The position numbers and the translations under genes are program-made. From Oceaniferula flava (lineage in GTDB: Bacteria > Verrucomicrobiota > Verrucomicrobiia > Verrucomicrobiales > Akkermansiaceae): a stretch of DNA of 64,000 nucleotides. How positions within the stretch are numbered: position 1 is the stretch's first letter; the number at the start of each line of letters is the position of its first letter. Below are positions 59,517-64,000 of the stretch, piece by piece. Below the pieces are notes generated by a model that worked only from the letters and a program-made list of their open reading frames with translations, was not told the DNA's origin and ran no database searches. The stretch covers positions 62,001 to 126,000 of the forward strand of contig NZ_JAFBGL010000006.1 of NCBI RefSeq assembly GCF_016811075.1. The letters run 5' to 3'.

Positions 59517-60048
59517 GGTGGAGAGCGCGGAGTTGGGTGAGTTCTTCTTGGGAGGTGATCGGGCTTAGGTTTTGGAGGACCTTGGGCCAGCTGGGGATGT
59601 GGAGGGACTCTTTTTCAATTTGCACTTCGTCCCGGGGGTAGGCTTTTGCGGGGAGGACGCTTTCGGCAAGGTGGAAACAGGCCCAGGCGCGCCAGCTGCG
59701 GAGCTCGCTGTTCGGGCCGCTCATGCGACTGGCGAGGTGCTGGTAGTGGCGCACCGGGTTACCCAGAAAGCCCTCTTCGTGGCGGCGGGTGAAGAGCCAG
59801 ATTTTCGCCTGGTAGGGAAGTGGCCATGGGGTGGGGCTGTCCGCTGGTAGCGACAGCGCGTGGTTCAGCTGGAGCAGCGCTTGAGCGGGTTTTCCCTGCA
59901 GCCAGAGCGACTGGGCACAGCTCAGGCAGGTGATGAAGTAGTCCGCTTCGCCGCGACGGCTTTTCGAGTCGCCAGGGCCTAACACTCGAGTCGCCTCGGG
60001 CAGAAACGGGCAGCTTTCGCGGTCGGGGAGATGCTTGCGATCGGCCAT
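59512..60048 (-). CDS. Hypothetical protein with TPR-like helices
   Basis: A 178-residue cytoplasmic protein. It has CLSCAQSLWLQGKPAQALLQ, a TPR-like helix pair, and further helices (RSWRAWACFHLAES). It begins with a short basic, Cys-containing segment. No clear family; it is common as a neighbour of CPxCG zinc-ribbon genes in Verrucomicrobia in my impression only. Its ATG overlaps the stop codon of the small upstream gene by one base (TAATG), so the two are translationally coupled. Confidence 0.65.
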   Translation of the reverse strand: MADRKHLPDRESCPFLPEATRVLGPGDSKSRRGEADYFITCLSCAQSLWLQGKPAQALLQLNHALSLPADSPTPWPLPYQAKIWLFTRRHEEGFLGNPVRHYQHLASRMSGPNSELRSWRAWACFHLAESVLPAKAYPRDEVQIEKESLHIPSWPKVLQNLSPITSQEELTQLRALHP

Positions 60049-60218
60049 TAGTCATCGAGGCTGCGGGCATCGGCGTGCCCATCTGCGAAGCTGATCACCA
60101 TCGGGCGGCAGCAGACTTCGCAATCGTAGTCCACCTCGCAGGGGCATTCGCTGGCGGGAGGCAGAGCGACCTCAAACGACTCAAAGCATGACGGGCAGGT
60201 GACGGCGACGGTTTCCAC
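60048..60218 (-). CDS. CPxCG-motif cysteine-rich zinc-ribbon protein, 56 aa
   Basis: A small gene from a GTG at 60218. The product begins METVAVTCPSCFESFEVAL, with a CPSC pair (Cys8, Cys11), followed by CEVCCRP (Cys33, Cys36, Cys37) and an acidic tail. This is the layout of the Cys_rich_CPXG family (CPxCG near the start, then CxVCCRPM/I). The frame is open a little further upstream but holds no ATG/GTG/TTG. The stop and the start of the following gene overlap (TAATG). The family's function is unknown; a zinc-binding role is assumed from the cysteines. Confidence 0.75.
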   Translation of the reverse strand: METVAVTCPSCFESFEVALPPASECPCEVDYDCEVCCRPMVISFADGHADARSLDD

Positions 60219-60260
60219 GTTGGCAACCTGCGGTGCATTCGGGCCATCGTCAACTCGTGA

Positions 60261-63200
60261 CTACTCCATGATCACCCGATAGAAAGCCTTGGGCTGGTTG
60301 GGGTCGACCGGGATTTCCTCGACCGTGGTTTCGCTGGCGCTGCTGGTGCCGGGGATGAAACTGCGGACGTCTTCCCAGCTGTTAGCTTCCAGGGTGTAGG
60401 ACCGCTGCACGGTGAACAGGCGGGTGTCTGTGGAGTCGAAGGTGAGGTTGATGCTTGTTCCGTCGTTGCTGAGGGAGGTTTGTCTGATCTTGAACTCGGC
60501 GGGGGTGGTGACGGCGGTGAGCGGTTGCAGCTCGCTGCTGGCCAAAAACCCATCGGTGATACTGAGCTCATCGATCAGGCCGTCGAAGGCGGAGTCGATT
60601 ACCCCCGAGGAGGTGAAGTGGGCACCGATGATCAGAGGTCCGTCGTTGGAGCTGCCGGTGGAGCTGATCGTCTGGGTGTCGGTCTGGCTATCGAGGGTGA
60701 AGCGCACGGTGTTCGTGGCGGGATCGACGGCGACGCTGATGTGGTGCCATTCCGTGTCTGGGATGGCGAGCGTCGAGATGATGAGCTGCGAGCCGAGGTG
60801 CAGGGCGAGGCAGTTATAGCTGGTGCTGGAGCCGTAGTTGCCGGCGGCGGCGAGGAACATGTAATCGAGGTTGGTATCGTTGCTGTTCGTCGGCTTCTTC
60901 ATCACCACGGGCATGGCGCTGGCGGCATCGTTGCCGGTGGGCATGGATTCGAATTTCACCCAGGCTTCGATGGTGAACGGGTTGGCTCCAAAATCGAGCG
61001 CGCGGTTGTCGGCCACTTGCACGTAGTTTTGATCGTCTTGCTCGAAGTCCAGCGAGGCGGTGTTGCTGGCGCCTAACACATAGTCGGTGGCGTTCGGCAC
61101 GGTGGCGGAAAATGCGGGGAGCGAGCTGCCGCTGCCGTTATTGCCGTAAGGCAGGCTGTCGGTGAGATTGTTTTCAAATCGCAGCAGTGTCCGATCGCCC
61201 AACATCGCGTAGGGGTCGACATTTTCTAACCGCTGGCGCGTGAGTTCTTCCTCGAGGCGCTGTCTAATCGAGGCGTAGGCAGTCTGACTGGCCAAGTTTG
61301 GCGTGCCGTGTTCGGGCAGGAGCTCGAAGGGGTTTTCCTGGAGGTCAAAGAGCTGGGTGACCTGGGTGCCATTGCTGCCGACATCGTACTTGATCAGCTT
61401 GAATCGGCCGTCGGTGATGGAGCGCATGCCCGGCTTGTCGCCGCCGGAGTAGAGGCCGTAGTGGTAAGTGTGGTGGCTGGTGGCGGTGCCTTCGAGAACG
61501 GCTTTGAAACTCTGGCCGTCGTTGCTGTCGATGGTGCTCGGAAGATCCAGTCCGGCGATGTCGCAGAGGGTGGGGAAGGTGTCGTGGAGGTAAACCAGAG
61601 CGTCTGTGGTCGAGCCGGCGGCGATGCCCGGGCCGCGGACGATGTAGGGCACGCGCCAGGTGTGCTCGTAGAGGTTTTGTTTCCCCTGGAGGCCGTGACG
61701 ACCAATCGACATGCCGTGGTCCGAGGTGAAGATGATGTAGGTATTGTCCATCACGCTATCCGAGGTGTCGCCATCGTTGTTAGGGTCTTCCAGTCGGGCG
61801 TAAATCCGGCCCAGTTGCTGGTCGATCCAATCGGTGCAGGCGATCTGTCGGCCGATCTCGTTGCGGATGACTTTTTCCGTGCGGTAGGTTAAGACGCCGT
61901 TGACCGAGACCTCGTCGCGCACACCGAGGTGGCCGTTGTCGAAGGGATGAGCCGGAAAGGTGCTGGGATCGCAGGTCAGGTGGTTGATCGGCAGGGGTGG
62001 CGAGTCGGGATTGATGGAAAGGATGTTGGCGGGATCATCGACATTGAAACAGCCGTAGCGCCCGACGAGATCCGGGGTTTCACGCGCGTTGCGTTCGTCG
62101 TGGGGGTGGGAAAACCCGAGATACATCAGGAAGGGTTTGCCGTTCGCCCGGTGATTGTTCTGCCAATGGGAGATGTGTTCCAGGCCTCGATCGCCGTGCC
62201 ACTCGCTGCCGGAGCCATCGGTGTTGCCGCGTTTGGTGGCATCGTTGACGATGGTGAATTCGGCATTGGCGGTGGGGTAGCTGTTGCCGTTTTTACAGGT
62301 GCGGTAGGTGGCGTAGGGGAGATCGGTGTTGCCGCTGCGCACGCCTCGGTTGAACACACCCGGGAGCGTGTCAGCGGCGCTTCCCGCGCCGGCGCGATCG
62401 GTCTCGGAGCTCCAGGTGTTTCGCCCGGTCATGATGCAGGTGCGCGAGCCGGTGCAGACGGCGGCGGTCCAGGAGCCCATGATGCGTGCCTGGTGGAACA
62501 ACATGCCCTCGGTGGCGAGCCGGTCAATGTTCGGTGTGTCGGTGACATAGGGATTGCCATCCGCCTTCATCTCCACGGGTTCGAGATTGCGGTAGGCGTT
62601 GATGACGTAGGTATCGAGGTCATCGGCGATGATGAACAGGAAGTTGGGCGGCGGGGTGATCGACGACAAGGGGGTGGCGCTGGCTTCATTGCTGTCGGCG
62701 GATTCCACACTGGCTGAATTCACCTTCGAGACCACGTAGTAATAGGTGGTGTCGTTGACGGCGGTGCCATCGTAGTAGCTGTTGGTCGTGGCGGTGGCGA
62801 TCTGGGTGTAAGGGCCGCCGGAGCTGGTCGAGCGTTTGATGCGGAAGTTGAGAAAGCCGAGCTGGGTGTTGGCGTCCCAGCTGAGCGAGTTGCTATTGTT
62901 TCCTGGGCTGGCGATCAGATTGGTGGGGGTGTCCGGCGCCGGAGGAGGGCCGCTTTCCACCACCAGGATGGCATTGACGTGGATGTTGCTGAAGCCGCTG
63001 GCGGCATGGGTGAGTGCCTGAGTGGTGCCATCGGCGGTGAACGAACCAATCGCATACTGCCCCCAGCCGCTGCCCTGACCGGAAACGGTCACGCTGTTGG
63101 TGCCATCACCGAAGATCATGGAGCGGGTGTTGCGCTGGTCGTTGAAGAAAACTTGGATCTGGTAGTTTTCTCCGTCGGTCAGGCCGCCGATCGTTTGAGT

Positions 63201-63578
63201 GCCGCTGCTGACGCCATTGTTGGTGTAAGTCAAGGAGTCCAGCAAGTTGTCCATGTTGATGTCACCGGTGCTGGCTGCGCCGCTGGAGGCTCCGGTGAAG
63301 GTGGCGCCGGTGGCTGCCGGAGCGAAGGTGAAATCGGAGTAGGTCACACCACTGAACGTGTAATTCGCCGTGCCGCTGCTCCCTCCGCCGGTGATACTGG
63401 TCGCCGATCCACCACTCCAGGCATGGACGACGTTGCCCTCGATCAGGTTGGCTTTACCGGTGGTATTTTGGGCCGCACTCCAGGTGATGGCGGCCGCGTT
63501 CAGGCTGGATAGACAGCCGATGAGACAGGTCAGATGGGCCAGGGGGCGTAGTGGGAGAAGCTGCGTGAGAGTCATCAT
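60261..63578 (-). CDS. Giant modular exported sulfatase with FN3 and LamG domains
   Basis: A 1105-residue secreted protein. Signal peptide to about residue 29 (LTCLIGCLSSLNAAA). Residues 30-210 form a beta domain (LDSLTYTNNGVSSGTQTIGG, YQIQVFFNDQRNTRSMIFGD), 215-305 a fibronectin type III domain, 312-800 a sulfatase domain (NFLFIIADDLD, HDERNARETPDLVGRYG, FTSDHGMSIGRHGLQGKQNL), 820-1010 a LamG jellyroll (FTIEAWVKFESMP, EWHHISVAVDP), then a short C-terminal beta domain. The active-site cysteine Cys375 lies in AAVCTGSRTCIMTGRN: the motif is C-x-G-x-R in place of C-x-P-x-R. It has all other sulfatase hallmarks. It probably acts on a bound sulfated glycan. Confidence 0.85.
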   Translation of the reverse strand: MMTLTQLLPLRPLAHLTCLIGCLSSLNAAAITWSAAQNTTGKANLIEGNVVHAWSGGSATSITGGGSSGTANYTFSGVTYSDFTFAPAATGATFTGASSGAASTGDINMDNLLDSLTYTNNGVSSGTQTIGGLTDGENYQIQVFFNDQRNTRSMIFGDGTNSVTVSGQGSGWGQYAIGSFTADGTTQALTHAASGFSNIHVNAILVVESGPPPAPDTPTNLIASPGNNSNSLSWDANTQLGFLNFRIKRSTSSGGPYTQIATATTNSYYDGTAVNDTTYYYVVSKVNSASVESADSNEASATPLSSITPPPNFLFIIADDLDTYVINAYRNLEPVEMKADGNPYVTDTPNIDRLATEGMLFHQARIMGSWTAAVCTGSRTCIMTGRNTWSSETDRAGAGSAADTLPGVFNRGVRSGNTDLPYATYRTCKNGNSYPTANAEFTIVNDATKRGNTDGSGSEWHGDRGLEHISHWQNNHRANGKPFLMYLGFSHPHDERNARETPDLVGRYGCFNVDDPANILSINPDSPPLPINHLTCDPSTFPAHPFDNGHLGVRDEVSVNGVLTYRTEKVIRNEIGRQIACTDWIDQQLGRIYARLEDPNNDGDTSDSVMDNTYIIFTSDHGMSIGRHGLQGKQNLYEHTWRVPYIVRGPGIAAGSTTDALVYLHDTFPTLCDIAGLDLPSTIDSNDGQSFKAVLEGTATSHHTYHYGLYSGGDKPGMRSITDGRFKLIKYDVGSNGTQVTQLFDLQENPFELLPEHGTPNLASQTAYASIRQRLEEELTRQRLENVDPYAMLGDRTLLRFENNLTDSLPYGNNGSGSSLPAFSATVPNATDYVLGASNTASLDFEQDDQNYVQVADNRALDFGANPFTIEAWVKFESMPTGNDAASAMPVVMKKPTNSNDTNLDYMFLAAAGNYGSSTSYNCLALHLGSQLIISTLAIPDTEWHHISVAVDPATNTVRFTLDSQTDTQTISSTGSSNDGPLIIGAHFTSSGVIDSAFDGLIDELSITDGFLASSELQPLTAVTTPAEFKIRQTSLSNDGTSINLTFDSTDTRLFTVQRSYTLEANSWEDVRSFIPGTSSASETTVEEIPVDPNQPKAFYRVIME

Positions 63579-63744
63579 TGGGAGGAGGCTGGGTGGATGG
63601 GGGGAAAGTGTGCAAACCTAAGACAGCGAGCGTTTCCACAGTATAGGGTATTTAACCCATGCATGCACGAGATGAATTCTGCGAGCGAGTCATTCATGCT
63701 CTGCCATTCGGCTGATGAACGGGTGGGGCGGCGATGTTTTCTGA

Positions 63745-63779
63745 CAAAAAATAGGCTCTCTCCTGGGACGGAAAGAGCC
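63745..63779 (-). terminator. Rho-independent terminator of the PEP-CTERM gene at the window edge
   Basis: On the minus strand GGCTCTTTCC and GGAGAGAGCC (63779-63770 and 63763-63754) pair with one mismatch around six nt, followed by TATTTTTTG. It lies about 31 nt after the stop at 63811. Confidence 0.82.
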
Positions 63780-63810
63780 GGTGAATTGGGATAGAAATTC
63801 TTAGCTCAAT

Positions 63811-64000
63811 CTACTTCCGGCGACGGAGGATCAATGCCAGGCCACCTAGACCGAGCAGAGCGGCTGACGATGGTTCAGGGACTGCTGTTACAAGAATATC
63901 CACCCCCCCAATGGCCCAACCATCTCCGGCAGTGGCGTCGATGATCACGGAACTAGCAGCGGTGACGAGGTCATTGCGGCCGTCAGCGGTAAGATTACCA
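63811..64000 (-). CDS. PEP-CTERM sorting domain protein (5' part outside window)
   Basis: Only the last 62 residues are visible. They end in Pro-Glu-Pro, SSAALLGLGGLALILRRRK, the same tail as the proteins at 877, 3766 and 5763. The preceding stretch (AASSVIIDATAGDGWAIGG) is from a beta-rich domain. The N-terminus and signal peptide lie outside the window. Read leftward, with a terminator after the stop. Confidence 0.85.
   Translation of the reverse strand, partial: GNLTADGRNDLVTAASSVIIDATAGDGWAIGGVDILVTAVPEPSSAALLGLGGLALILRRRK

Noticed and set aside
60480-62717. Rightward open frames of 194-262 codons inside the giant sulfatase gene
   Set aside because: They run antisense to a gene with full sulfatase and LamG domains and translate to Gly/Val-rich sequence without homology.
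1-64000. CRISPR array
   Set aside because: No series of short direct repeats with unique spacers was found; the only multi-copy repeats are the attC-like sites, the REP-like palindromes and the 51.3 kb repeat.
1-64000. tRNA or rRNA genes
   Set aside because: No cloverleaf with TTCRANNC-type arm or rRNA-like conserved block was seen by eye in the intergenic regions; a covariance search would be needed to exclude small RNAs.

Overview
The window looks like a chromosomal segment of a heterotrophic, probably marine member of the Verrucomicrobiota (Verrucomicrobiales-like). The evidence is a set of exported proteins ending in a PEP-CTERM sorting tail (PEP, then LLGLGGLALILRRRK or close variants), two sulfatases, a GH105 hydrolase, the DUF1592/DUF1552 gene pair, an ECF sigma factor with a FecR-LamG partner, and a very large pilin-like exported protein. 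No rRNA or tRNA gene was found.

Layout. 1-6.6 kb: four PEP-CTERM genes (the first cut by the window edge), a GH16-like secreted protein and two paralogous GntR/LacI-type regulators, each divergent from a PEP-CTERM gene; three of the PEP-CTERM genes share an upstream motif. 6.8-13 kb: a secreted papain-like protease with a dockerin/EF-hand insertion, the 1197-residue pilin-like protein and a small exported partner. 13.2-19.6 kb: a tight efflux operon (OprM/NodT lipoprotein, HlyD, RbbA-type double-ATPase permease, ABC-2 permease). 19.6-28.7 kb: an exported subtilase, then sigma factor, FecR-LamG anti-sigma-like protein, DUF1592 cytochrome, DUF1552 Tat protein, esterase and LamG protein on one strand.

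28.8-34.2 kb: a visibly AT-richer island, bordered by REP-like palindromes, with an ABC-three-component (ABC-3C) conflict system (Mrr-like nuclease effector, middle component, SMC/Rad50-like ATPase) followed by a DUF2130 gene with a damaged or unconventional 5' end. 34.5-43.9 kb: host-type metabolic and envelope genes (DUF1080-cytochrome-sorbosone dehydrogenase fusion, peroxiredoxin-like, alcohol dehydrogenase, YetF-like, YitT-like, TlpA-like, exported DJ-1-like).

44.4-49.7 kb: what I read as an integron cassette array without an integrase (a CALIN). Six attC-like sites, three of them homologous and each exactly 118 bp long, separate mostly leftward-oriented genes: a GIY-YIG protein, an exported CxxC protein, a Phd/YoeB-type toxin-antitoxin pair, a membrane protein, an unknown protein and a CbrC-like protein. 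Two cassettes have perfectly complementary terminal core sites, as the integron recombination model predicts. The array abuts the core gene for an RlmD-like rRNA methyltransferase.

51-64 kb: small envelope proteins, a fatty acid desaturase, a sulfatase, a stand-alone OvoA-C-terminal-type methyltransferase, a GH105 hydrolase with an MFS transporter, a TPR-like gene with a 56-residue CPxCG zinc-ribbon gene, a giant modular sulfatase with an atypical active-site motif, and the 3' end of another PEP-CTERM gene. The sulfatases, GH105 enzyme and transporter suggest breakdown of sulfated, uronate-containing algal polysaccharides. Starts were often moved to an internal ATG because upstream TTG/GTG starts would spoil the signal peptide.
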